The translations under genes and the position numbers were made by a program. From Natrinema sp. CBA1119 (lineage in GTDB: Archaea > Halobacteriota > Halobacteria > Halobacteriales > Natrialbaceae), in contig NZ_PDBS01000001.1 of NCBI RefSeq assembly GCF_002572525.1, positions 868,001-932,000 of the forward strand: 64,000 bases of DNA. Direction: 5' to 3'. This document shows positions 17,810 through 25,094 of the stretch, one piece after another. Within the stretch, counting starts at the first letter, position 1. The number at the start of each line of letters is the position of its first letter. The notes under the pieces were generated by a model that worked only from the letters and a program-made list of their open reading frames with translations, was not told where the DNA came from and searched no databases.

Positions 17810-19447
17810 ATGACGCGAATCGCCGGGATGGCCGGCAACCGAGGGCGCAACCTGTTGAACATCGCCGACCGACGACCGGGCGGGGTCGAGTTCGCCGTCG
17901 TCCTGACGAACAGCGAGGACGCGCCGGTGCTCGAGGCCGCGGCCGAGCGAGGGATCCCGACCGAGGTCGTCCCGCTCGAGGATGACATGAGCCGCAGCGA
18001 GCACGAGGAGGCGGTGCTCGAGGCGCTGTCGGAGTACGAATTCGACCTCGTCTGTCTGGACGGCTACATGCGGATCCTCTCCGATACCTTCCTCGACGCC
18101 GCGCCGACCACGCTGAACGTCCACCCCGCACTGCTGCCGTCGTTCCCGGGGATGGACGCGTGGAGCGACGCGCTCGAGGCCGGCGTCTCGGTGACGGGCT
18201 GTACGGTCCACGTCGTCACCGACGCGACCGACGCCGAGGGCGAAGTCCTCGAGAGCGAGGTCGACGCCGGCCCGATCGTCACGCAGGAGCCGATCCCGGT
18301 CTACGAGGGCGACGACGAGGAGGGGCTGAAAGAGCGCGTCCTCTACGAGGGCGAGTTCCGCGCGTACCCGCGGGCCGTGAAGTGGTTCGCCGAGGATGCA
18401 GTCGACGTGGATCTCGAGGCGGACGAGGTCACCGTCGACGCCGACGTGGCGAGTACCGATGCGGACGACCATGACGGTCTCCCGGCTCGGCGGTTGGTCT
18501 CCGACGACCGCGCGGACACGCTCCGCTACGGAGAGAACCCACATCAGGACGCTGCGGTCTACACCGATTACACCTGCGACGAGGCCAGCGTCGTCCACGC
18601 CGATCAGCTGAACGAGGGCGCGAAGGCGCTGTCGTACAACAACTACAACGACGCCGACGGCGCGCTCAACCTGATCAAGGAGTTCGACGAGCCCGCGGCG
18701 GCGGTCATCAAACACACCAACCCGGCGGGCTGTGCGACCGCCGACTCGCTGGCCGAGGCCTACGAGAAGGCCCTCTCGACGGATCCCATGAGCGCCTTCG
18801 GCGGCATCGTCGCGCTGAATCGCGAGTGCGACGCCGCAACCGCCGAGCAGGTCATCGACTCGTTCAAGGAGGTCGTCGTCGCGCCCGGCTACACCGAGGA
18901 CGCGCTCGAGGTGCTCCTCGAGAAGGACAATCTCCGCGTGCTCGATGTCGGTGAACTGGGCAAGCGCACCGAGCGCTTCACCGAAAAGCCCCTCGTCGGC
19001 GGCCGCCTCGTGCAGGAACGAGATCTGCAGTCGATTTCGGTCGACGACCTCGAGGTCGTCACCGAGCGCGAGCCGAGCGAGGAGGAACTCGAGTCGATGG
19101 TGTTCGCGTGGCAGACGCTCAAACACGTCAAATCGAACGGGATTCTCTTCACGAAGGGAACCGAGACGGTCGGCGTCGGGATGGGACAGGTCTCCCGCGT
19201 CGACGCGGTTCGGCTGGCGGCGATGAAGGCCGACGAACACGCGGAGGGCAAGGACGCCGAAGGAGCGGTGATGGCCTCGGACGCGTTCTTCCCGTTCCCG
19301 GACGGCATCGAGGAGGCCGCGAAGGTGGGCATCGAAGCGGTCGTCCAGCCCGGCGGCTCGGTCAACGACGAGGACGTGATCGAGGCGGCGAACGAACACG
19401 GCATGGCGATGGCGTTTACGGGCAAGCGGTCCTTCAGACACGATTAG
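17810..19447 (+). CDS. purNH: Fused GAR formyltransferase / AICAR formyltransferase
   Basis: A 545-residue two-domain protein. Residues 1-195 are a PurN-type formyltransferase with the catalytic triad N103, H105 (LNVHPALLPSFPG) and D152 (EVDAGPIV). An acidic linker (about 196-225) leads to an AICAR transformylase domain (PurH C-terminal part) with RYGENPHQ at 239-246 and K301-H302 in KHTNPAGCA. The IMP cyclohydrolase (MGS-like) domain of bacterial PurH is missing, so ring closure must come from another protein such as PurO. Both 10-formyl-THF steps are thus on one chain. Databases often call this PurH alone. Confidence 0.92.
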   Translation: MTRIAGMAGNRGRNLLNIADRRPGGVEFAVVLTNSEDAPVLEAAAERGIPTEVVPLEDDMSRSEHEEAVLEALSEYEFDLVCLDGYMRILSDTFLDAAPTTLNVHPALLPSFPGMDAWSDALEAGVSVTGCTVHVVTDATDAEGEVLESEVDAGPIVTQEPIPVYEGDDEEGLKERVLYEGEFRAYPRAVKWFAEDAVDVDLEADEVTVDADVASTDADDHDGLPARRLVSDDRADTLRYGENPHQDAAVYTDYTCDEASVVHADQLNEGAKALSYNNYNDADGALNLIKEFDEPAAAVIKHTNPAGCATADSLAEAYEKALSTDPMSAFGGIVALNRECDAATAEQVIDSFKEVVVAPGYTEDALEVLLEKDNLRVLDVGELGKRTERFTEKPLVGGRLVQERDLQSISVDDLEVVTEREPSEEELESMVFAWQTLKHVKSNGILFTKGTETVGVGMGQVSRVDAVRLAAMKADEHAEGKDAEGAVMASDAFFPFPDGIEEAAKVGIEAVVQPGGSVNDEDVIEAANEHGMAMAFTGKRSFRHD

Positions 19448-19814
19448 GACCGCGAGCGAAGCGCGGTTCGGAGCGAACGTCGTGAGCGAGAACCGCGGAA
19501 ATGCGAACGGGCATAACGCGCCCGTGAGCGGGAGCGAGCGGCTTTTTGGTCGAGATTTTTCGAGGAGCGGTGAGTAAGCAGAGCGAACGAACCCGACGAG
19601 AAAAAGGTCGATGCCGCGATGGCGTTTACGGGCCAGCGGAGTTTCCGGCACGACTGATCGGGAGCGAAGGAGTGCCGAAAGCTCGAAAGACGAGCGGCTC
19701 TGGTCGCGAGTCAGTGAGCAAGCGGCTTTATGGTCGAAACCGATCGATTCCGCGGCCTGCTACTGCAGCGGTGTCGGATTTGACTATACGAACCCTACGT
19801 TGTCAAACGTACCT
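19448..19814. other. Gap after purNH with duplicated gene tail
   Basis: A 367-base region without a convincing gene. It contains a degenerate second copy of the purH 3-prime end and of what follows it. The original runs from about 19406 to 19554 and the copy from about 19616 to 19738; both end in AGCGGCTTT-t/a-TGGTCGA. A 6-bp hairpin ACCGCG/CGCGGT follows the real stop codon (19449-19468). Confidence 0.6.
19610..19657 (+). pseudogene. Decayed copy of the purH C-terminus
   Basis: The codons at 19610-19657 read DAAMAFTGQRSFRHD and stop, against GMAMAFTGKRSFRHD and stop in the real gene (ending at 19447). There is no upstream coding sequence, so only the last codons survive. It is not a tandem gene: 210 bases separate the two stops. 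Most likely a recombination or replacement scar. Confidence 0.75.
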
Positions 19815-20009
19815 ATGGCGAACCTGAACTCGCGGTCGGCGAACAAACTGAGCATCGTATCGACGCTGATCGACAGCCTGCTGGCGTTTCGGCGCGGGCG
19901 GCCGAAGAGCGGTCTCCTGCTTCTCGGTGCGGCCGCGCTCTCGTCCCGCGTTCCCGGTCTCGGGACGGCAGTGTCGCTGTTCCTCCGGATCGCCCGGAGG
20001 CTCCGGTAG
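19815..20009 (+). CDS. Small hypothetical protein, 64 residues
   Basis: Starts MANLNSRSANKLSIVSTLID and ends basic (LRIARRLR). A hydrophobic stretch LLLLGAAALSSRVPGLGTAV (about 36-55) could be a membrane helix or an amphipathic anchor. ATG 19815 gives a protein of compact size; the open frame continues upstream through scar sequence that does not look coding. No family recognised. The next gene starts 12 bases later, so the two may be co-transcribed. Confidence 0.5.
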   Translation: MANLNSRSANKLSIVSTLIDSLLAFRRGRPKSGLLLLGAAALSSRVPGLGTAVSLFLRIARRLR

Positions 20010-20021
20010 GCGACCGCACTA

Positions 20022-20576
20022 ATGGTCGATATCACCGGCCATCTCGCGATGGCGCTGCTGTTCGCCGCCCCGGCGTGGCTCGTCTGGGGTCGACGCGGCG
20101 CTCTGGGATTCACGGGCTTTGCGTTACTCACCGCGATGCTCCCGGACACCGATCTCGTCTTACAGCAGGTGCTCCCGATCACCCACCACGGCATGACCCA
20201 CACCGTGGTGTTCGTGCTCCTGATGAGCGTTCTCGTCGGCGCGGCCGTCGCGAAGTGGCTCACCCCCCGGTTCGCTGCCACCCGCTGGATCCGAAGCACC
20301 GAGATCACGACGGAGACCGTCTTCGTCTTCGCGACCGGAGGGCTGGCTCTCGGCGGAATCAGCCACCTGTTCGCGGACGTTCTCTCAGCGCCCGACATCG
20401 CGGCCCCGCTCGAGCCCTTCTGGCCCCTGTACTCGGAGCCGGTGATCGTCGACGTCATCTACTACGATTCGCCGATCTGGAATTTCGGGCTGTTCGCCGT
20501 GGCCATCGGCCTTCACCTGGTACTCGCCCGGTACGAAAGCGCGCCGCTCGAGACGCGCTACCGAATCAGTAGCTGA
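20022..20576 (+). CDS. YdjM/DUF457-type membrane-bound metal-dependent hydrolase
   Basis: A 184-residue integral membrane protein. Conserved polar residues of the family are present: His7 in DITGHLAMA, D42 and D44 in LPDTDL, HHGMTH (54-60) in the second helix, and SHLFAD near 124. This pattern of His and Asp in membrane helices is that of the LexA-regulated YdjM (DUF457) family, whose substrate is unknown. Four to five TM helices. Confidence 0.8.
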   Translation: MVDITGHLAMALLFAAPAWLVWGRRGALGFTGFALLTAMLPDTDLVLQQVLPITHHGMTHTVVFVLLMSVLVGAAVAKWLTPRFAATRWIRSTEITTETVFVFATGGLALGGISHLFADVLSAPDIAAPLEPFWPLYSEPVIVDVIYYDSPIWNFGLFAVAIGLHLVLARYESAPLETRYRISS

Positions 20577-20650
20577 ACCGGACGGAGTGTTGGAGAGTCC
20601 TCTCTTCGAGATCTTTCGTCTACTCGATAGTAAGCGGTGACCGATATCTA

Positions 20651-20658
20651 TTTTAGTT
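20651..20658 (+). promoter_or_regulatory. TATA-like box before the 68-residue membrane gene
   Basis: TTTTAGTT in an AT-rich stretch, centred 25 bases before the ATG at 20679, the spacing expected for a leaderless haloarchaeal transcript. Confidence 0.45.
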
Positions 20659-20678
20659 AAACAGAGCTAGATTTATCC

Positions 20679-20885
20679 ATGGAGTTCCGTGACTTGATCT
20701 CCACACATCTCCCTATGGCAGTGGTGGCATCAGTCATAATTGCACTTTTCAACATCTATACTGGCGACATAACTACTCTGACACCACTTATCACCGAGTT
20801 CATATTACACGTCATCACAATCTTTGTCGCCTTCGTTATTTTTGATGCTATTTGGTATGCAGTGTTTGATGAAAGCGTGTTGTGA
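20679..20885 (+). CDS. Small AT-rich membrane protein, 68 residues
   Basis: Two hydrophobic helices (about 13-27 and 43-63) in a chain starting MEFRDLISTHLPMAVVASVI. Base composition is clearly lower in GC than the flanks, and the codons include ATA, TTA and TCA, so it is probably acquired. A TATA-like box at normal leaderless distance and an uninterrupted frame support expression. Function unknown. It sits in the segment bracketed by duplicated gene tails. Confidence 0.55.
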   Translation: MEFRDLISTHLPMAVVASVIIALFNIYTGDITTLTPLITEFILHVITIFVAFVIFDAIWYAVFDESVL

Positions 20886-20986
20886 GTGGGCTACACTGTT
20901 CGTTCGACGAACAATCACGAACGGTGGCCGAACTATCCAATAGTCTCCTTGATGGGGCCGATTCGACTCCGCTCGAGACGCACACG

Positions 20987-21100
20987 TCACTCGAGCCGTG
21001 CGTCAGTAATCCGCAACCGCCTGCGTGTCCCATCCCATTCGGTCTCGTACTCGAGAGCAATCCGCCGATCCATGTGCAGCCCGTCCACGGCGAACGTCTC
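20987..21100 (-). pseudogene. Decayed copy of the dph6-like gene 3-prime end
   Basis: The bases 20986-21100 match 21259-21373, the true gene end, at all but seven of 115 positions by my hand alignment. On the minus strand the copy ends with the same EWDGTR-RLRITDARLE and stop codon. Changes include V to A, P to L, N to D, D to A and G to R. Nothing upstream of codon 38 from the end is recognisable. Confidence 0.85.
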
Positions 21101-21109
21101 AGAACCACC

Positions 21110-21153
21110 TTTTTGCGCCTCGGGTTCGCTTCCCTCACCTCTCGGCGCAAAAA
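21110..21153. terminator. Bidirectional terminator-like inverted repeat
   Basis: A perfect 10-bp inverted repeat, TTTTTGCGCC at 21110-21119 and GGCGCAAAAA at 21144-21153, with a 24-base loop. It ends with a T-run on each strand, like the tfs hairpin at 2521-2561. Confidence 0.5.
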
Positions 21154-21169
21154 TATGGACCAAAAGACA

Positions 21170-21192
21170 CCGGAAGAACCCCGTTCTTCCGG
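21170..21192. terminator. Strong 10-bp hairpin
   Basis: CCGGAAGAAC, loop CCC, GTTCTTCCGG: a perfect 10-bp stem 17 bases after the previous inverted repeat. Together they form a double structure between convergent transcripts. Confidence 0.5.
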
Positions 21193-21259
21193 GCCCTCGT
21201 TCCCTTCGGTCACGAGGAAGACCGCTCGCTCACTCCGTTCGCTCGCGGTACAATTACTG

Positions 21260-21985
21260 TCACTCGAGCCGTGCGTCAGTAATCCGCAACCGTCCGCGTG
21301 TCCCATCCCATTCGGTCTCGTACTCGAGATCGATCCGCCGATTCATGTGCGGCCCGTCCACGACGAACGTCTCGAACTCGCCGCCCTCTCCCAGAATGTG
21401 GACGCCGTACTCTTCGTGGAGATCCTCGAGATCCGAAATCGCCTCGCGGTCGAGCGTCCGACCCAGCCACGACTCGTCGAGTCCGTGGGCGGCGACCTGA
21501 ATGATCGTAATTTCGAAGCCCGCCTCGAGCATCGCGTCGGCCAGTTCGCGGGGATCTTCCTGCCACAGCGGTGCGAAGAGGTCGCAGTCGAGGCGGTCGC
21601 ACATCCCCCGAATGCGGCTCGTCTGGTACTCGCTCTCGACGGCTCCCGCCGTGACGCCGGCGATGCCGTCCGCGAGTTCGCGGTCAAGTTGCTCGAGGGC
21701 GGCCTCGAGGGGTTCGAGTTCGTCGTCGCCCTGCGCGCTCGAGTCGGTCGCCGCGTCGGCCGCGAAGTCGTCGGGTTCGACATCGACCAGTTCGATCCCG
21801 ATGCTTTCCGCCGCCTGCGCGGCCAGTTCCGTCGCGGGGACGTGATACATGTACGAGTCGCCCGCGGGATGGACGGTGACGAGCCGTTCGACGGGAAGCC
21901 CTCGCTCGAGGGCCCGATACAGCGCCCACGAGGAGTCCTTGCCGCCGGAGAAGAGGCTTACCCACGCGCCGTCTGCGTCGCTCAT
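21260..21985 (-). CDS. dph6: Diphthine--ammonia ligase-like ATP pyrophosphatase
   Basis: A PP-loop ATPase of 241 residues with SGGKDS at 13-18, of the family that amidates diphthine on aEF2 (Dph6, MJ0570-type). The block EYQTSRIRGMCDRL and the following FAPLWQEDP are also characteristic of the family. An acidic insertion (about 75-95) is halophile-typical. The last 38 codons exist as a degenerate second copy downstream. It is transcribed in the same direction as DUF373, 47 bases after it. Confidence 0.87.
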   Translation of the reverse strand: MSDADGAWVSLFSGGKDSSWALYRALERGLPVERLVTVHPAGDSYMYHVPATELAAQAAESIGIELVDVEPDDFAADAATDSSAQGDDELEPLEAALEQLDRELADGIAGVTAGAVESEYQTSRIRGMCDRLDCDLFAPLWQEDPRELADAMLEAGFEITIIQVAAHGLDESWLGRTLDREAISDLEDLHEEYGVHILGEGGEFETFVVDGPHMNRRIDLEYETEWDGTRGRLRITDARLE

Positions 21986-22032
21986 GGTCGGTGGTGGGCA
22001 GGAGCGGGTAAAGGAATACCGAGTCCGGACGA

Positions 22033-23391
22033 TCAGGGGTCCCGACCGCCGGCGTCGGATCCCGTACTCGGGTCGGTACCGGCATCGGGACTCGCGTTCG
22101 AGTCGGCCCCGCCGTCGGTGCGCTCGGGATCGAACCGCTCCGGCGTCGGATCGGCCTCGCGATCGGCGACCGCCTCGGTAGCGGCCGGCGCGTCGTACTC
22201 GGGACCGTCCGGCGACGGCGGGTCACCGTCCGCGGGGTCCGTCTCCGGACCGCCGTCGCCGCGCTCGGCGTCCTCGTGCGAGCCGCTGACGGACGAGGCG
22301 ATCCGCGCTCCGACGAGGCTGATCACGATCGCGGTGACGACGAACAGCGCGAGCCGTTCGCCGGCGACCATCACGAACTGCTCGTTCGAGAAGATCCCGA
22401 ACTCGTTAGCCGGGACGACGAACGGATCGATCACGCCCTGTTCCTCGAGGAAGTACGCGGAGAAGCCCCGAACCACCAGCCCAACGGCGACGACGATAAA
22501 CGGCAGGTTGAGAAAGGACCGGCGGATCGGGTCCTCGCCGATCGCCTCGTCGAGCAGTCGGCCGGCGCTTGCGGTCAGTGCGGCCATCGCTAGCCAGGGG
22601 ACGCTGTCGAACGCGAAGCGCGTCGCCGGGATGACTACCCCCGGCGTGTCTCCGAGATTCGAGACGCCGAGCGCTCCGACGAACAGACCGATGAACGTCA
22701 GTCCGGCCGCGACCACGTAGGTGACGACCGACACCTGGCCGGAGTACAGTGACTCCCGCGTCTGGTGGGCGAATCTCGCCAGAATCTCGTCGACGTTGAA
22801 CCCCTTGTAGAGCAAGAAGAGTCCGATGACGGTGGTAATCGCGGCCGCTCCCTCCGCGGGGCCGACGGTGGTCGCGAGCAGCGGAAAGACGAGCAGGGTC
22901 AACCCGATCGGAACGAGGACGGTCTGGCGCAGTTCCTCGTCCGCGAGGAACTGCTTGAGCAGGTAGTACGTCGACTCGATGTCGCGGGCCTGCCGGACGA
23001 CGACGCGGTCGACAGAGTCGACCCGAACGCGGCTCTCGACGATCGGAATCAGCCGTTCGTCGTCCGCACTGTCGGTCACCACGACCGCCGAGTCAGGGTC
23101 ATAGTCGGCGATGAGGTCGTCGAGCTGTGCGGCGACCGCCCGATCGGCCGACACCATCGACTCGCGGTCGCCCGAGACGACCGCGACGACGACCTCCTCG
23201 TTCTCGTCGCGCAGGTCCTGGGCGACCCGCAGCGACTCGAGCAAGGTATTCACTCCCGAGTCCTCCGGATCCGCGAGGCCAACATCGGTCACGAGCGCGC
23301 GGACTGCCTCCCAGCCGACGACGGGCGAGCGGAGGCCAGTCTTCCGGCCGACATCGTCGGTCCGGTCGAGGCAGACGACCAGCGTTGTCAC
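22033..23391 (-). CDS. DUF373 family membrane protein
   Basis: A 452-residue protein starting with GTG at 23391 (VTTLVVCLDRTDDVGR, the family start); the longer frame to 23541 adds unlikely sequence. The N-terminal soluble domain (to about 155) has VVCLDRTDD and VVAVVSGD strands; six to seven TM helices occupy about 165-385; the C-terminal 70 residues are an Asp/Ser/Pro-rich disordered tail. DUF373 is an archaeal family of unknown function. Confidence 0.85.
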   Translation of the reverse strand: MTTLVVCLDRTDDVGRKTGLRSPVVGWEAVRALVTDVGLADPEDSGVNTLLESLRVAQDLRDENEEVVVAVVSGDRESMVSADRAVAAQLDDLIADYDPDSAVVVTDSADDERLIPIVESRVRVDSVDRVVVRQARDIESTYYLLKQFLADEELRQTVLVPIGLTLLVFPLLATTVGPAEGAAAITTVIGLFLLYKGFNVDEILARFAHQTRESLYSGQVSVVTYVVAAGLTFIGLFVGALGVSNLGDTPGVVIPATRFAFDSVPWLAMAALTASAGRLLDEAIGEDPIRRSFLNLPFIVVAVGLVVRGFSAYFLEEQGVIDPFVVPANEFGIFSNEQFVMVAGERLALFVVTAIVISLVGARIASSVSGSHEDAERGDGGPETDPADGDPPSPDGPEYDAPAATEAVADREADPTPERFDPERTDGGADSNASPDAGTDPSTGSDAGGRDP

Positions 23392-23576
23392 GGTAGGCGA
23401 TGCATTCCGTGCAACGATAAAACCACTTACTCGTTCGAGCGCGGCCACGCCGCCGTCGCGCGAGGCGACCCCGGCTGTGGGCGGTTGCAGTACCGGTTCT
23501 GGGCTGGACTGCCGCCCAAACACCGCAGCGGTGACCGGCAATCACCGTCGCTCCGCAACGGAGATCGACTACCGCC

Positions 23577-24581
23577 TCAGCTTCGCAGCCGGAACCCGCG
23601 CCCATCACCGAGGCCAGCGATCCCGGCACCGAAGGCGTACGCGACCTGCTGCGCTCCCGCGCCGACGCGGGCCATCAGCGGCCGATCGGGTTCGAACTCT
23701 TCGACGGTCACTTCGTCCGTGTCGAGGCGGTCTGCCAGTTCGGTCTCGAGTTCTCGCCGCGTGCCGAGGTGATCGACCAGGTCGAGGTCGTGCGCCTGCT
23801 CGCCGAGGTAGATCCGCGCTTCCGTGTCGCGGACGAACTCGGGCTCGAGGTCCCGCCCGTCGCTGACCCGCTCGACGAAGGTGTCGTAGTAGTCGTCGAT
23901 TATCCCCTGCAGGTACTCGCGTTCCTCGTCCTCGAGGTCCTTCAGCGGGGTGCCGGCGTCCTTGTAGTCGCCGGCGGCGAATCGCTCGTAGGAGAGGCCG
24001 ACCTTCTCGGCGAGGTCGCTGGCGTTGACCCGCGAACCGATGACGCCGATCGAACCAACGATGGAGCCCTCTCGCGCCCAGAGCTCGTCGCAGCCGCTGG
24101 CGATCCAGTAGCCGCCGCTGGCACAGACGTCCGTCGCGTAGGCGACCGTGGGTCCGTCGAATCGCTCGGCCGCGAGGCGGATGTCATCACTCGGCACCAC
24201 TTCGCCGCCGGGCGTGTTCAGCTTCAGGAGCAGCGCCCGAACGTTGTCGTCGTCGTTCGCGCGATCGATCTGTTCGACGACGTCGTCTGCCGGTGTCGCG
24301 CCCGGACTCGTGGGGAGCGGGCCGCCACCGCCGTCCCGGCTGATCGGGCCCTCGACGGCGACCTCGGCGACATCGTAGGCCGGAAACAGCGAGCCGGCGA
24401 TATTGCTCGCGAACCGTAACCCGACGAGAACGGCCGCGAGAGCGACCAACACCCCGAACAGATCCGTCAGTGTCTCCGGATAGACGACGAACAGGGCGAC
24501 CGCGACGGCGGCGGACGCGAGTCCGCCGAGAGCGACCGTCACGAGTCGATCGATCCCGCCACTACTGACCACGGACAGCAC
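23577..24581 (-). CDS. sppA: Signal peptide peptidase SppA (S49)
   Basis: A membrane-bound Ser/Lys protease degrading remnant signal peptides. 334 residues; two N-terminal hydrophobic segments (about 13-35 and 39-56) anchor it, with the catalytic domain outside. The nucleophile Ser155 is in CASGGYW and the general base Lys207 in GDYKDAG, the arrangement of single-domain archaeal/Bacillus SppA. The start codon is GTG. Divergent from a frameshifted small membrane gene. Confidence 0.9.
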   Translation of the reverse strand: MLSVVSSGGIDRLVTVALGGLASAAVAVALFVVYPETLTDLFGVLVALAAVLVGLRFASNIAGSLFPAYDVAEVAVEGPISRDGGGGPLPTSPGATPADDVVEQIDRANDDDNVRALLLKLNTPGGEVVPSDDIRLAAERFDGPTVAYATDVCASGGYWIASGCDELWAREGSIVGSIGVIGSRVNASDLAEKVGLSYERFAAGDYKDAGTPLKDLEDEEREYLQGIIDDYYDTFVERVSDGRDLEPEFVRDTEARIYLGEQAHDLDLVDHLGTRRELETELADRLDTDEVTVEEFEPDRPLMARVGAGAQQVAYAFGAGIAGLGDGRGFRLRS

Positions 24582-24685
24582 CTCGAGTCATACCGATACC
24601 TGGGGGCGATTCCCGTTAAGCGTTGACGTTCCAAGGAGAAATGCGTCAGATGGTTTTAACTAACGGTGAACAGTATCGCTAATCG

Positions 24686-25038
24686 ATGGATCAACGGAGG
24701 AGAGAACTACTCGTCGCGGGCGGCGGGATGCTCGTCCTCGGAACGTATGCCGCCATCACCGGTCGAGTCGGGGAAATCGAGACGAATGCGGGCGGTCTCC
24801 TCGTCGCGGCCGTTCTCGGAACGACCGGTGCCGTCACCGAATACGTGTGGGATAGTACGATACTGGAGGCGGCATGGCCGCCGTTGCCGGCGGGATCATC
24901 GGTATGCTCGTTTCCGCCGGAGCGTGGTTCGAAGTCCTCGGAGCGTTTTTCTTGGGCGTCCTTCTCGCCACGGGCGGCTGGTATACGCTCGAGCGGTGGC
25001 TCTCGGACTCGGCCTCGGAGTCGATTCCTTCGGGATAA
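24686..25038 (+). pseudogene. Small four-helix membrane protein, frameshifted
   Basis: Frame one (ATG 24686) encodes two TM helices (LLVAGGGMLVLGTYAAITG and GGLLVAAVLGTTGAV), then runs into Arg/Ser-rich nonsense. From ATG 24874 a second frame encodes two more helices (AVAGGIIGMLVSAGAWF and VLGAFFLGVLLATGGWY) and stops at 25036-25038. Joined by a one-base shift around 24856-24880 they make a sensible protein of about 116 residues. Alternatively the second part is its own 54-residue gene with a GGAGG box at 24865-24869. A TATA-like ggttttaac about 30 bases before 24686 looks intact. Confidence 0.6.
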
Positions 25039-25094
25039 CGCACAAACGAAAGTCGCTAGCGGTCGCATTCGGATACCCGCGGGTCCGTCCCGCG

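Larger units (their letters stand above)
20886..21259. other. Convergent gap with hairpins and a duplicated dph6 tail
   Basis: A 374-base gap. The first part (20987-21100, minus strand) is a degenerate copy of the last 38 codons of the adjacent dph6-like gene. Then come two strong hairpins (21110-21153 and 21170-21192) and two weaker ones (CTCGT/ACGAG near 21195-21215; CCGC/GCGG near 21222-21248). No intact gene. Confidence 0.65.

Noticed and set aside
17630-19651. A 673-codon open frame antisense to purNH
   Set aside because: The sense strand encodes conserved catalytic motifs of two known enzymes; the antisense product has no recognisable domain.
19448-21259. An integrated provirus or plasmid at this site
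   Set aside because: No integrase, replication or capsid gene is present, and the enclosed segment is only about 1.3 kb; gene-tail scars fit better with recombination between relatives.
20882-22720. A 612-codon plus-strand frame across the dph6 and DUF373 genes
   Set aside because: It is antisense to two recognisable proteins and includes the duplicated tail and hairpins; Ser/Arg/Pro-rich product.
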